A stretch of DNA of 13,418 bases from Thermoplasmata archaeon (GCA_021796175.1 JAJYOM010000034.1:1-13418), one strand, 5' to 3'. Shown: positions 1 to 7,014, counted from the first letter of the stretch. A program made the numbers and translations. The notes: generated by a model from the letters alone, not told the origin.

Positions 1-26
1 TGTTCCTGTTGAGCACAAGAGTGCTG
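1..26 (+). repeat. 26-base direct repeat, copy A
   Basis: Exactly identical to 1714-1739. Identity ends abruptly after base 26: the next bases are AATGAAC here and CTAGCCG in copy B. The repeat could extend further left, beyond the window. Together the two copies bracket the dehydrogenase gene and the first part of the Cas4-like gene. Confidence 0.85.
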
Positions 27-31
27 AATGA
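1..31 (+). pseudogene. Cut-off fragment of a Cas4-like nuclease gene
   Basis: Reading from base 2, the frame gives VPVEHKSAE followed by TGA at 29-31. VPVEHKSA is the catalytic ExK motif of the Cas4-like gene at 1520-1996. The first 26 bases are identical at nucleotide level to that gene, including third codon positions. After the motif, the QxxxY helix and the three-cysteine cluster of the intact gene are missing. The piece therefore looks like the broken end of a second copy rather than a working paralogue. What lies upstream is outside the window, so an intact but unusual upstream gene, or an assembly-edge artefact, cannot be excluded. Confidence 0.4.
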
Positions 32-74
32 ACAATTGTGTAAAGCAGCCCTCCCGGCTGGTGAAAGAAGGAAG

Positions 75-82
75 ATATTAAT
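75..82 (+). promoter_or_regulatory. TATA-like box for the dehydrogenase at 106
   Basis: ATATTAAT is centred about 27 bases before the GTG start at 106, the spacing expected for a leaderless archaeal transcript. There is no Shine-Dalgarno-like sequence directly before the start, which fits that reading. Confidence 0.5.
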
Positions 83-105
83 CATCATCAGATGATGCAC
101 GAGAC

Positions 106-1182
106 GTGATAGCAGTTATCGGTGCGGGCCTGGTGGGATCGGCAGTCGTCCAGGATTTGTCCAGGGATTATGAAATTGCAGTCTTTGACAAGTCGAAGAA
201 GGCACTTGCAGGAACGGATGCAAAGCACAAGTACCATGGCGATGCACTTGAACACAGGCAGGTGCTTCAGAAGTCAGAGCTCGTGGTTACAACGCTCCCG
301 GGAAGTGTCTCATACAGGTTTGTCCGCAAACTGCTGCAGATGGGCATGAATGTGGTGGACACTTCCTTCATGGAGGAGGATCCTTTCATGCTGGAGGATA
401 TTGCCAGGCGCAAACGTGTGCTGTTCGTCCCGGATGCGGGTTACGCACCAGGCATAACAAATGTGCTGGCCGGCAGGCTTTACAGCAGGGAGAAGGTCGA
501 TACGCTGGAGATAATTGTGGCCGGATTGCCGCTGAATGCGAAGCCGCCCTTCAGGCATGCTGTCACATTCAACGTCGAGGGCCTGATAGACGAGTACACA
601 AGACCTGCAAGAATAGTGCGCAACGGGAAGGAAGTGGCTGTCGATCCGCTTGAAGACATAACAACGCTCAGTTTCGGCGACAAGGGCGAGTTCGATGCAT
701 TCTATTCCGACGGGCTCAGAACACTGCTCAGGACTCTCAAGGTGAAAGAGATGTATGAGAAGACGCTCAGGTATCCGGGACACCTTCAGGCCATGAAGCT
801 GCTTCGTGATTTCGGCTTCTTCTCCAGCACACCACTGGGCGAAACCGTGCCAAAGAAACTGACCGAGTCACTGTTCAGCTCCTTCGGCAGCGAGTTCAGG
901 GATATGTGCCTTACCAGGGTAACCGGTTCAAACGGCAGCACGTTCGAATACACAAACGTGGACAGATACAACGCGAAAACAGGGACAAAGTCGATGGCAA
1001 GGATGACTGGTTACGCGGCAGCGTCAATGGCCAGGGTACTGTTGTCGGGTCTTGTTGATAGCAGGGGAGTGTATCCGCCCGAATACTTCGGCTTCTTCGA
1101 CAGGCAATACTCATTGTTCATGTCGCTGCTCAGGAAGAAGGGCATTGCTTTTGATTATACCGAGCACCGGCCACCGGTGTAA
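106..1182 (+). CDS. Saccharopine dehydrogenase / lysine 6-dehydrogenase family oxidoreductase
   Basis: 358 residues, starting at GTG. The N-terminus is a Rossmann fold with the dinucleotide motif GAGLVG at residues 6-11. It is followed by a TTLPGS segment, a VVDTSFMEE strand-loop and the PDAGYAPGITN signature around residues 108-118, all typical of saccharopine reductase/lysine dehydrogenase proteins. The C-terminal half has family landmarks such as GLP, EYTRPARIVRNGKE, the SDGLRTLL segment and the LRYPGH motif near residue 225. The family oxidises or forms C-N bonds of lysine-derived amino acids with NAD(P). The exact substrate (saccharopine, lysine or another amino acid) cannot be told from sequence. 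The nearest in-frame alternative starts would cut the Rossmann strand, and a TATA-like box sits at the right distance, so GTG 106 is favoured. It is cytoplasmic, with no membrane segment. The Cas4-like gene follows on the same strand but has its own promoter, so no operon is needed. Confidence 0.85.
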   Translation: MIAVIGAGLVGSAVVQDLSRDYEIAVFDKSKKALAGTDAKHKYHGDALEHRQVLQKSELVVTTLPGSVSYRFVRKLLQMGMNVVDTSFMEEDPFMLEDIARRKRVLFVPDAGYAPGITNVLAGRLYSREKVDTLEIIVAGLPLNAKPPFRHAVTFNVEGLIDEYTRPARIVRNGKEVAVDPLEDITTLSFGDKGEFDAFYSDGLRTLLRTLKVKEMYEKTLRYPGHLQAMKLLRDFGFFSSTPLGETVPKKLTESLFSSFGSEFRDMCLTRVTGSNGSTFEYTNVDRYNAKTGTKSMARMTGYAAASMARVLLSGLVDSRGVYPPEYFGFFDRQYSLFMSLLRKKGIAFDYTEHRPPV

Positions 1183-1210
1183 AGCCTTCGCCGGCCAACT
1201 GCTCGGATTG

Positions 1211-1218
1211 TTTAAATA
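1211..1218 (+). promoter_or_regulatory. TATA-like box for the Cas4-like gene
   Basis: TTTAAATA is centred about 42 bases before GTG 1257. This predicts a start of transcription near 1240 and a leader of about 15 bases that includes an AGGGA purine run (1242-1246). Confidence 0.45.
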
Positions 1219-1256
1219 GAGGTCAGCAGAAACACGCCCGCAGGGATGCAGCATTG

Positions 1257-1535
1257 GTGCCGGAAAGGGACGGGCCCGCTGGAATAAATGCGGAGTGGAT
1301 AAAGGCATCGTCGATTTCAACCTTCGTCTATTGCGAGATGAAGTACAGGCTGAATGTCAGTCCGCCTGAGGATTATGTTGAACCTGCAGCAGTTATATAC
1401 CGAAAGTCTGCGGGCGTTCGCTACCACAGGAGGAAGGGCATTTTGCTTGGCTTGAGGGTAGCAGCTCAGAGACTGATACTGCTGGCTGCTCTGCTCCTGA
1501 TTTCGGTTGGTGTTGCAGTTTGGTTCCTGCACTGA
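1257..1535 (+). CDS. Cas4-like PD-(D/E)XK nuclease, N-terminal part with first membrane helix
   Basis: About 92 residues from GTG 1257 (a TTG at 1254 is an alternative). The segment IKASSISTFVYCEMKYRL is the usual Cas4 opening helix; its cysteine would be the first ligand of the Fe-S cluster. About 30 residues later, GVRYHRRKG resembles the helix carrying the conserved histidine. A strongly hydrophobic helix (LILLAALLLISVGVAVWF) follows, and the frame then closes with TGA at 1533-1535. The remaining nuclease motifs (D, ExK, QxxxY and three cysteines) lie in the overlapping frame at 1520-1996. The overlap is 16 bases and the shift is -1. I read the two pieces as one gene of roughly 245 codons broken by a one-base deletion, a sequencing error or a programmed shift. 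Two separate coupled subunits are possible but would have to share an Fe-S cluster. Cas4 enzymes are DNA exonucleases, but here there is no CRISPR context. Confidence 0.6.
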   Translation: MPERDGPAGINAEWIKASSISTFVYCEMKYRLNVSPPEDYVEPAAVIYRKSAGVRYHRRKGILLGLRVAAQRLILLAALLLISVGVAVWFLH

Positions 1536-1996
1536 CTATCTTCCTTTCAGCCGCCCTGCTTCTGTCCGGCATTCTGCTTGTGTACCTGTGGCTGAGGACA
1601 AGGGTGAGTATCGTCGGCCAGGACATGCTGCTGAGAAACGATGCACCGATTTATTCCAGGACATCCGGCATAGTCGGCAAGCCGGATGTCATAGAGCGCA
1701 GGGGAAGGTATTTTGTTCCTGTTGAGCACAAGAGTGCTGCTAGCCGCGGCCGTCCAAGGGAATGGGATGTCGCACAGCTGCTCGCATACTGCCAGCTTGT
1801 TGAGGAGAATATCGGACCTGTGCAGAGTGGTGAAATTGTCTATAGTGACGGTGCCTTCATTATCGATTGGAACAGCAGCAACAGAAAATACCTGCATGAT
1901 ACTGTCATGCTCATGAGAAGCGGCTCAGCTGCAATGACATCCGACATGTGGAAGTGCAGAAAGTGTGAATTCAACCGTTACTGTGGCAGAACCTAG
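1520..1996 (+). CDS. Cas4-like PD-(D/E)XK nuclease, catalytic part with second membrane helix
   Basis: Up to 158 residues from TTG 1520; GTG 1580 would skip the membrane helix. The open frame extends upstream to about 1382. A hydrophobic helix at residues 5-25 is followed by the nuclease core: VGKPDVIERR with Asp56, VPVEHKSA with Glu69 and Lys71, and WDVAQLLAY with Gln86 and Tyr90. The C-terminal cluster motif is CRKC-x5-C (Cys146, Cys149, Cys155). This order is diagnostic of the Cas4/Dna2-type nuclease fold with a 4Fe-4S cluster, whose fourth cysteine lies in the preceding frame at 1257-1535. The two hydrophobic helices face each other across the frame break, so a joined protein would carry a helical hairpin between the histidine helix and the PD motif. 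That is unlike ordinary soluble Cas4 proteins of about 170-200 residues. The gene ends at TAG 1994-1996, interlocked with the stop of the opposite-strand zinc-finger gene. Nuclease family membership is fairly certain; substrate and function are unknown. Confidence 0.65.
   Translation: MVPALTIFLSAALLLSGILLVYLWLRTRVSIVGQDMLLRNDAPIYSRTSGIVGKPDVIERRGRYFVPVEHKSAASRGRPREWDVAQLLAYCQLVEENIGPVQSGEIVYSDGAFIIDWNSSNRKYLHDTVMLMRSGSAAMTSDMWKCRKCEFNRYCGRT
1660..1690. repeat. 10-base inverted repeat inside the Cas4-like gene
   Basis: GACATCCGGC (1660-1669) and GCCGGATGTC (1681-1690) are perfect reverse complements with an 11-base spacer. The repeat encodes part of the PD motif region, so it may be chance, but it lies only 23 bases before the 26-base duplicated segment. 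Confidence 0.6.
1714..1739 (+). repeat. 26-base direct repeat, copy B
   Basis: Identical to bases 1-26. It encodes the VPVEHKSA catalytic motif within the Cas4-like gene. Flanking sequence continues the gene on both sides, so this is the parental or intact copy. Confidence 0.85.
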
Positions 1997-2145
1997 TTAC
2001 CGAACGGGTTTCTCTTTCTCTTCGTTCCATCCCTGTAGACCGGGTAACTCCCGGCGCCATGGCATGCATTTGCCTTTTCCTCAGAATCATATTCCCTGCC
2101 ACAGAACCAGCATTTGTATTTGGTCTGCGTTTTGGATGGATTCAT
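1993..2145 (-). CDS. 50-residue zinc-finger protein
   Basis: The complement strand reads an ATG-started frame of 50 codons ending in TAG. The protein begins MNPSKTQTKYKCWFCGREYD. It has a CxxC knuckle at Cys12/Cys15 and a Cys28-His29 pair 12 residues later, enough ligands for one zinc ion. An acidic helix-like stretch (DSEEKANA) lies between them. The tail is basic (RDGTKRKRNPFGN), suggesting nucleic-acid contact. Small single-finger proteins with this layout are common in archaea; the partner is unknown. Support for it being real: a perfect TATA-like box is centred 26 bases before the ATG, composition is protein-like, and it fills an otherwise empty interval. Its TAG overlaps the TAG of the convergent Cas4-like gene on the shared CTAG at 1993-1996. 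An alternative reading is an antisense frame with fortuitous cysteines, which I think unlikely. Confidence 0.7.
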   Translation of the reverse strand: MNPSKTQTKYKCWFCGREYDSEEKANACHGAGSYPVYRDGTKRKRNPFGN

Positions 2146-2165
2146 GATGAAAGCTACACTTCGTC

Positions 2166-2176
2166 ATATTAAATAT
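2166..2176 (-). promoter_or_regulatory. TATA-like box for the zinc-finger gene
   Basis: ATATTTAATAT on the complement strand (the + strand reads ATATTAAATAT) is centred 26 bases from the ATG at 2145, so a leaderless transcript is predicted. Confidence 0.6.
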
Positions 2177-2181
2177 GTTTT

Positions 2182-2224
2182 CCTTCCCGCTGACGGAAGG
2201 TGAAATACCTGTTAAAAACAGGTA
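2182..2224. promoter_or_regulatory. Two adjacent inverted repeats between divergent promoters
   Basis: The first repeat is CCTTCC-n7-GGAAGG at 2182-2200. The second is TACCTGTT-AAA-AACAGGTA at 2206-2224, a perfect 8-base-arm palindrome. Both are 19 bases long, separated by 5 bases, so their centres are 24 bases apart, about two helical turns. They lie just upstream of the TATA box of the zinc-finger gene and about 105 bases upstream of the thermopsin promoter. Position suggests operator sites for a dimeric regulator. No T-run follows, so a terminator is less likely. Confidence 0.4.
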
Positions 2225-2329
2225 CCTTGAATACCCAAACACTCTCACGATTGCAGTGCTGAGATTGCAAAACATAACCGACAGTTGAGGACAAATGCTT
2301 TATTTTCCCGGTATGGTCCCGCCAATGGG

Positions 2330-2337
2330 TTAAATAA
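2330..2337 (+). promoter_or_regulatory. TATA-like box for the thermopsin-like gene
   Basis: TTAAATAA is centred 25-26 bases before ATG 2359, implying a leaderless transcript. The start codon has no Shine-Dalgarno sequence. Confidence 0.6.
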
Positions 2338-2358
2338 CATGATCCGGTTGGCACTGAC

Positions 2359-5300
2359 ATGCAGGATCACAGGTTCTTTTCCAGCATTGCTGTCGCTGTA
2401 CTGCTGATACTATCCGGCGCAGCCGCGGCCATGGCGCTGACGGCACACAATGCCACTGTGCCTGGCAACGGTAACGCATCGGCACCCGGGGTTGGCAATC
2501 CAGCAACCACAACAGGTGTGCAGTTCCAGCAGGCCACCTCACTTTCATATGTGCAGTCGAACGGTTTGAGAACAGTCAATTCCGGCGGCACAGTTTCAGC
2601 CCGAAACACCGCCTACATAACGGCTGCAGAGGCGTCTCATGTTCCACTGCAGTATGTCTATCTGCCCGCTTCTGCTTCGAATGTGCACATGCAGGGCGGT
2701 GTTGTTCTTCCCGGCTATCTGCAGAGCCCCGCTCCATTTGGCATCGGTGCATACGGAGTAAACAATGTATCCGGGAAGCTTGTGCCGTATTCCTACACGA
2801 CCGCCGGCTTCAGTGCATCTCTGAATTTGACTTCACTCGCTCCTTTTGATGTGAACACATTCGATCCAAATGCGGTATCTTTCCAGCTCAATGCAGTTCT
2901 CACCGACACGACAATCAGGGGGATGCCGGGCTATGTTTACTGGACACAGAACGTCATGCAGTACGACAGCTACGCACATCAGTTCAGGATGATTGACAAT
3001 ATATGGAACTGGACTGCGCCGAATGCAAACATGTCGCAGAATCCGATTGTCTCGCACACGGCAAATCAGGTGCCTTACCCAGACGCATACATCGGCATTG
3101 GGCCGGTCGTCAACTTTGTCAGTACGCCATTCAAACTTACGCTGTCCATGGAATCAGCTGTGATGGGCGGTTACGACACTGTTTTCTTCAATTACACGCT
3201 TGAATACACAAATTCATCGTCGCATCTCAGGCAGTCAATAGGGGGCGTTTTTGACGAGGTGCAGTTCAGCTCTGCCTCCGGAGTGCAGGGATTTGTTCCT
3301 GCCCGGGCGTCCTATCTGGTCGATGGCGGCCTCCTCGCTCCAAATGGAGCAGAACTCGATGCCGAAGCGGGAATCGTCGGTCCAGGAGGCGGCAGCAACA
3401 TAGACATACAGTCGATAAATGGAACACTCTCGCTGCACTACCTGAACTCAACCGGCAGATTCGTCAATGTACCCAGTGCATATGATATAGGCTCCGACAC
3501 CGGCGAGACTTCAAGCGGAATTGCGGTCGCTTGGCAGCCCGATGGCAACGTGACGCTCTCTTCCGGACCATCCATCGTATACGGCATGTGGGGCATCAGC
3601 CCTTACAACGGAATAACCCGTTACACCGGCGTGCTGTCACCATCGAACGCATTCATGTTTGTCAGTCCCGGCACCGCCATCAATCTGAGCAATTACGGCT
3701 ATGTTCCCATGACGACCAGCGGCGCATACAGCTTCCTGCTCCCGACAGGCTCGTACTACCAGGCCGTTCTGATGAGTGTGTATTCCGTCGAGCAGGAATC
3801 GCTTGCTCCCACTGAAAACATTAAACTTTCGCCAGATCTGGCAACCGGTGTGTACACGCCTCTGTATGCAATGGACAATGCACAGCTTCTCTACGTGTCT
3901 GCGAGTGGCAACGGGACTGCTTCGAATCCTTACCTGCTCTACAACAGCCAGCCGGGTTACATCAGTCCTCTGTTTGGTGAATTCAATGACTACGGGTTCA
4001 GTGTCTTTTCTGGTGTGATGATAGCTGACACAAACGCCAGCGTCAACCTCAACAACACGCCTTCCTTTGAAATAAACTACGAAAACATACAGACACTGTT
4101 CTATCTGTCATTCTACAACAATTTCACGGGTTACCTCACATCAGGCATTGATTACCTCGGCTTTGTTTTCTACAACACAAGCAACCTGTCTGTTTTCAAC
4201 GCGAGCCTTGTATCCGGCGATATTCCCTCGGACAGCCTTGCCGGCTTTTACGGGGCTGACATGATGCTGTGGAATTCCACCAACGATCTCGTTGCCAACT
4301 CCACTTTCATAGCGTCGCAGTACTTCCCGAACCAGATTTCGCTTCTGGTCTATAACGCACCGAAAGTGAATGCTCACAACACATTCTTCGGCAACTACTT
4401 CCTGCCAGGTGATGTCGGTCGCAAATTCAATGACACGGGCATTTTCGTCCAGAGTTCGGGCAATCTGTTTTTCAACAACTATTTCGGCAATTACATCGGG
4501 GCTGTTGTGAACACCACCAACCTTTACGAAGGGCTGCATTCCAGGCCTGCAAAAGTTTCGCCTGTTGACAGCTGGAATGTGACAAGCACACCTGCCTCAA
4601 CGTTCTCCATGACAGTCAACAACATAGTTCTCAGTGGAAACATACTTGGCAACTCGACTGTCGGCGGCAACTTCTGGAGCTCTTACGCGCCGGGCATCAG
4701 CCCTCTGCCTTTCAACGAGTCAGGGAACATAACCTCAGGTGGCGACAGCCAGCCAATAGTGCTTCCTGGTCCGTACTACCCGGTGATTTTCTACCAGACT
4801 TCACTGCCGCAGGGACATCAGTGGTACGTGATCATGGGCGGTGTCACGAAGTCATCCACCGGCAGTATCATTGTATTCGAGGCCATGCCGGGTAACTACT
4901 CATACGGCGTTGCATCGGCCGGGCAGTATCTCCTGTTCGACCTGTTCAACACACTTCCGGGCAATGCCACCGTATTCAGGCAGGGCAGCACCAACGTGTC
5001 AAACGGTGTTGGATTATTCATTCTCCCTTATTTCGTGGTCACTCTGCAGGAAACAGGACTGCCTGCGGGATACCTCTGGGCTGCAGTCGCGCAGGTAACT
5101 TCGGCCGGCAGCAACTCCACCTCCCTCAGCCTTGATGCCCTGCCGGGTATCTGGAATCTTGAGTACTTTACTTTCGGCAATTACTTCGGCTACCCGAATT
5201 ATTACTCCTACCTCGGCGGAAGCGAGTATGTAATATTCGAAACCGGCGGCTTTCTGGACGTGTCATTCACGCCCGTGCTCCACAGATTCACTATCTACGC

Positions 5301-6150
5301 CAACGGGGCAGCTCCGGCTGAAACATGGAACGTAACTGTCCTTCTTGAACTCTCATCCGGTGCGGTAGACATGGGAACATACAACGGCACTGGAAGCTCT
5401 CTTACCATCCAGCTGCCATACGGCGACTACGAGGTGATTTTCAGCTCCGAGAGCGTAACGCCTGTCTACAACGCACAGTCATTCACGGTCGCATTTTCCC
5501 CTCCAGGTTATACGGGTCAGAGCTCTCTTTCCATTACAGTGTTACAGCTGATACCTGTTACATTTGCAATCACAAACCTGCCGGCCGGAACTGCATGGAC
5601 ACTGCTGGTCACTTCCAGCAGCTATCCGTGGTCCGGAATACTGACAGTGTCTTCCAGCGCTGTGACTGTCCTGATACCGCTCGGCGCTGACACATACCGA
5701 CTAATCCCAAGCAACCCGAACTACGACAGCTATGTCAACGACATCTATGTAACAGCACCCGTCACCATCAATGTGACACTAAATCCGTCCTCCTCCGCAC
5801 AGTTCACTGTCACTTTTCATGAAACAGGTCTCTCAAAGGGGGCGCAGTGGCAGGTGACATTCAACGGGCAGACCCAAAATTCCAGCGCTTCCTCCATCAG
5901 CTTCACAACAGGCACAGGCACATTCTACTACCAGATATACGCAAAGGGCAGCACAACGCCGCAGAGTTCAGGCTCAGTCAATATACTTGGTTCCACAACC
6001 GTTGGTGTCACTTTTTCATCCACAGGCGGAAACAGTTCTGCATACCTGCTTGATGGCGGACTGGTTGCTGTTGGCCTGATCATAGGCGGACTGGCTGCTT
6101 TTGCGCTGCTGAGCTACAGCAACAAAAGGAAGAAGGGCAGGACACAGTGA
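2359..6150 (+). CDS. Giant thermopsin-like (peptidase family A5) surface protease
   Basis: 1263 residues, against about 340 for the classical Sulfolobus thermopsin. Residues 1-30 form a signal peptide with a hydrophobic core (IAVAVLLILSGAAAAMAL). The thermopsin domain spans roughly residues 95-480 and includes SPAPFGIGAYGVNN near residue 123 and asparagine/aromatic-rich strands such as VFFNYTLEYTN. Residues about 505-790 contain repeated short strands with NTS/NNYFGNY turns and the GGNFWSSY signature at 769-776, typical of a right-handed beta-helix. Four or five immunoglobulin-like modules follow, beginning near residues 808, 894, 970, 1067 and 1149. Each opens with a variant of VTFxETGLPxGxxWxV. 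A single membrane helix (about 1233-1253) and a basic tail (SNKRKKGRTQ) end the protein. Many N-x-S/T sites suggest surface glycosylation. Thermopsins are acid proteases active at high temperature; their catalytic residues are not firmly known, so activity cannot be judged from motifs. Expected location: anchored outside the cell, digesting protein. Confidence 0.8.
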   Translation: MQDHRFFSSIAVAVLLILSGAAAAMALTAHNATVPGNGNASAPGVGNPATTTGVQFQQATSLSYVQSNGLRTVNSGGTVSARNTAYITAAEASHVPLQYVYLPASASNVHMQGGVVLPGYLQSPAPFGIGAYGVNNVSGKLVPYSYTTAGFSASLNLTSLAPFDVNTFDPNAVSFQLNAVLTDTTIRGMPGYVYWTQNVMQYDSYAHQFRMIDNIWNWTAPNANMSQNPIVSHTANQVPYPDAYIGIGPVVNFVSTPFKLTLSMESAVMGGYDTVFFNYTLEYTNSSSHLRQSIGGVFDEVQFSSASGVQGFVPARASYLVDGGLLAPNGAELDAEAGIVGPGGGSNIDIQSINGTLSLHYLNSTGRFVNVPSAYDIGSDTGETSSGIAVAWQPDGNVTLSSGPSIVYGMWGISPYNGITRYTGVLSPSNAFMFVSPGTAINLSNYGYVPMTTSGAYSFLLPTGSYYQAVLMSVYSVEQESLAPTENIKLSPDLATGVYTPLYAMDNAQLLYVSASGNGTASNPYLLYNSQPGYISPLFGEFNDYGFSVFSGVMIADTNASVNLNNTPSFEINYENIQTLFYLSFYNNFTGYLTSGIDYLGFVFYNTSNLSVFNASLVSGDIPSDSLAGFYGADMMLWNSTNDLVANSTFIASQYFPNQISLLVYNAPKVNAHNTFFGNYFLPGDVGRKFNDTGIFVQSSGNLFFNNYFGNYIGAVVNTTNLYEGLHSRPAKVSPVDSWNVTSTPASTFSMTVNNIVLSGNILGNSTVGGNFWSSYAPGISPLPFNESGNITSGGDSQPIVLPGPYYPVIFYQTSLPQGHQWYVIMGGVTKSSTGSIIVFEAMPGNYSYGVASAGQYLLFDLFNTLPGNATVFRQGSTNVSNGVGLFILPYFVVTLQETGLPAGYLWAAVAQVTSAGSNSTSLSLDALPGIWNLEYFTFGNYFGYPNYYSYLGGSEYVIFETGGFLDVSFTPVLHRFTIYANGAAPAETWNVTVLLELSSGAVDMGTYNGTGSSLTIQLPYGDYEVIFSSESVTPVYNAQSFTVAFSPPGYTGQSSLSITVLQLIPVTFAITNLPAGTAWTLLVTSSSYPWSGILTVSSSAVTVLIPLGADTYRLIPSNPNYDSYVNDIYVTAPVTINVTLNPSSSAQFTVTFHETGLSKGAQWQVTFNGQTQNSSASSISFTTGTGTFYYQIYAKGSTTPQSSGSVNILGSTTVGVTFSSTGGNSSAYLLDGGLVAVGLIIGGLAAFALLSYSNKRKKGRTQ

Positions 6151-6162
6151 ACAGTCAAATCC

Positions 6163-6172
6163 AAATCTCTTC
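6163..6172 (+). terminator. Possible pyrimidine-rich terminator after the thermopsin-like gene
   Basis: AAATCTCTTC lies 12 bases after the thermopsin stop. The same ten bases occur 34 bases after the stop of the S53 protease gene. Archaeal termination often uses T-rich tracts without hairpins, so this is plausible but weak. Confidence 0.2.
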
Positions 6173-6204
6173 CCAAACTCCTTGCCTGCAAACGCTCATC
6201 TGTT

Positions 6205-7011
6205 TCAAACCTTCCTTTTCCAGCCGGCCCATTTCTCCGTCAGTTTCCTGCCTGAAAGCCACTGGTTGAATTCATCCGCAACTATGTGCTCACCGTTCAA
6301 TCCCAGTGCCATGCCGGAAGACAGGAAAACAGCCGGTTCGCCCATTATCTCCGGTGGCAGCAGTCTGCCAAAATTTTCCTCAGGCGCATCAGAGGGCATT
6401 GATTCGGTCGCGACAAAACCTCCGGGTGTCAGCAGGTTCGCTGTTATTGCCGAACCGTCAAGCTCCTTCGCCATGATCGCGGTCAGCGCGTTTGTGGCTG
6501 CGCGTGAAGGGCCGACCGGAGAGGAGCCCCTGAGAGTGAACAGGTGTTCGTCCATTCCTATGTTTATAATCCTGCCATGTCCTTCCTCCATGAAGACAGG
6601 CATGAATGACTGCGTCACTGCAAAATAGCCGAGGTAATTCACGTCCATAGCCTTCCTGAGCTGCTGGTGCGTGAACGAGTAGAAGGGACTGGCCCTCGTT
6701 GCGAAATCAGGATTGAAGTATCCCATGCCGATGCCGGCATTGTTGAAGAGCACATCCACACCGCCCCAGTGTGACTTGAGCAGGTTGACGACCTCGGTTA
6801 TGGACTCGTACGATTCGACATCAAGCACGACAGCGAAGACATCCAGCCCCTCCTTTCTCAGCGACTGGCTTGCATCTTTGAGCTTCTGGCCTGCGGGTGC
6901 GGCCATTGCAACGAACGCTCCCTCCCGGGAGAGCGCCCTGACTATGGCAAGCCCGATGCCGCTGCTGCCGCCTGTCACCATTGCCCTGACTTCAGAAAGA
7001 CTCCCGCTCAA
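6205..7011 (-). CDS. Short-chain dehydrogenase/reductase-like protein with altered active site
   Basis: 268 residues, starting at TTG 7011. A TGA codon directly precedes it, and GGTGAT just upstream is complementary to the 3' end of 16S rRNA. The Rossmann motif TGGSSGIG (residues 13-20), the NNAGIG motif (90-95) and the helix-4 Asn125 (MDVNYLGYF) are normal for the classical SDR family. The catalytic block is not: where family members have a Ser about two residues after IINI and then YGPSK, this protein has GMDE and VGPSR. By this alignment Ser becomes Met153, Tyr becomes Val166 and Lys becomes Arg170. The rest of the helix (AATNALTAIMAKEL) and the PGGF segment are kept. The fold and cofactor binding are probably intact, but ordinary hydride-transfer chemistry is doubtful. 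It may use another mechanism, serve as a regulatory or structural paralogue, or be inactive. It converges on the thermopsin gene with a 54-base gap. Confidence 0.85.
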   Translation of the reverse strand: MSGSLSEVRAMVTGGSSGIGLAIVRALSREGAFVAMAAPAGQKLKDASQSLRKEGLDVFAVVLDVESYESITEVVNLLKSHWGGVDVLFNNAGIGMGYFNPDFATRASPFYSFTHQQLRKAMDVNYLGYFAVTQSFMPVFMEEGHGRIINIGMDEHLFTLRGSSPVGPSRAATNALTAIMAKELDGSAITANLLTPGGFVATESMPSDAPEENFGRLLPPEIMGEPAVFLSSGMALGLNGEHIVADEFNQWLSGRKLTEKWAGWKRKV

Positions 7012-7014
7012 TCA

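Noticed and set aside
46..60. CAGCC-CTCCC-GGCTG hairpin
   Set aside because: Only a 5-pair stem with no T-run after it; too short to call a terminator.
310..783. 157-codon complement-strand frame
   Set aside because: It lies wholly inside the dehydrogenase gene on the other strand, with a His/Cys/Gln-rich shadow-like composition and no family motif.
4141..4539. 132-codon complement-strand frame
   Set aside because: Antisense to the thermopsin-like gene, whose domain pattern is continuous through this interval; no promoter or ribosome site seen.
6182..6628. 148-codon + strand frame
   Set aside because: Antisense shadow of the SDR-like gene; Ser/Pro/Ala-rich, no motif.
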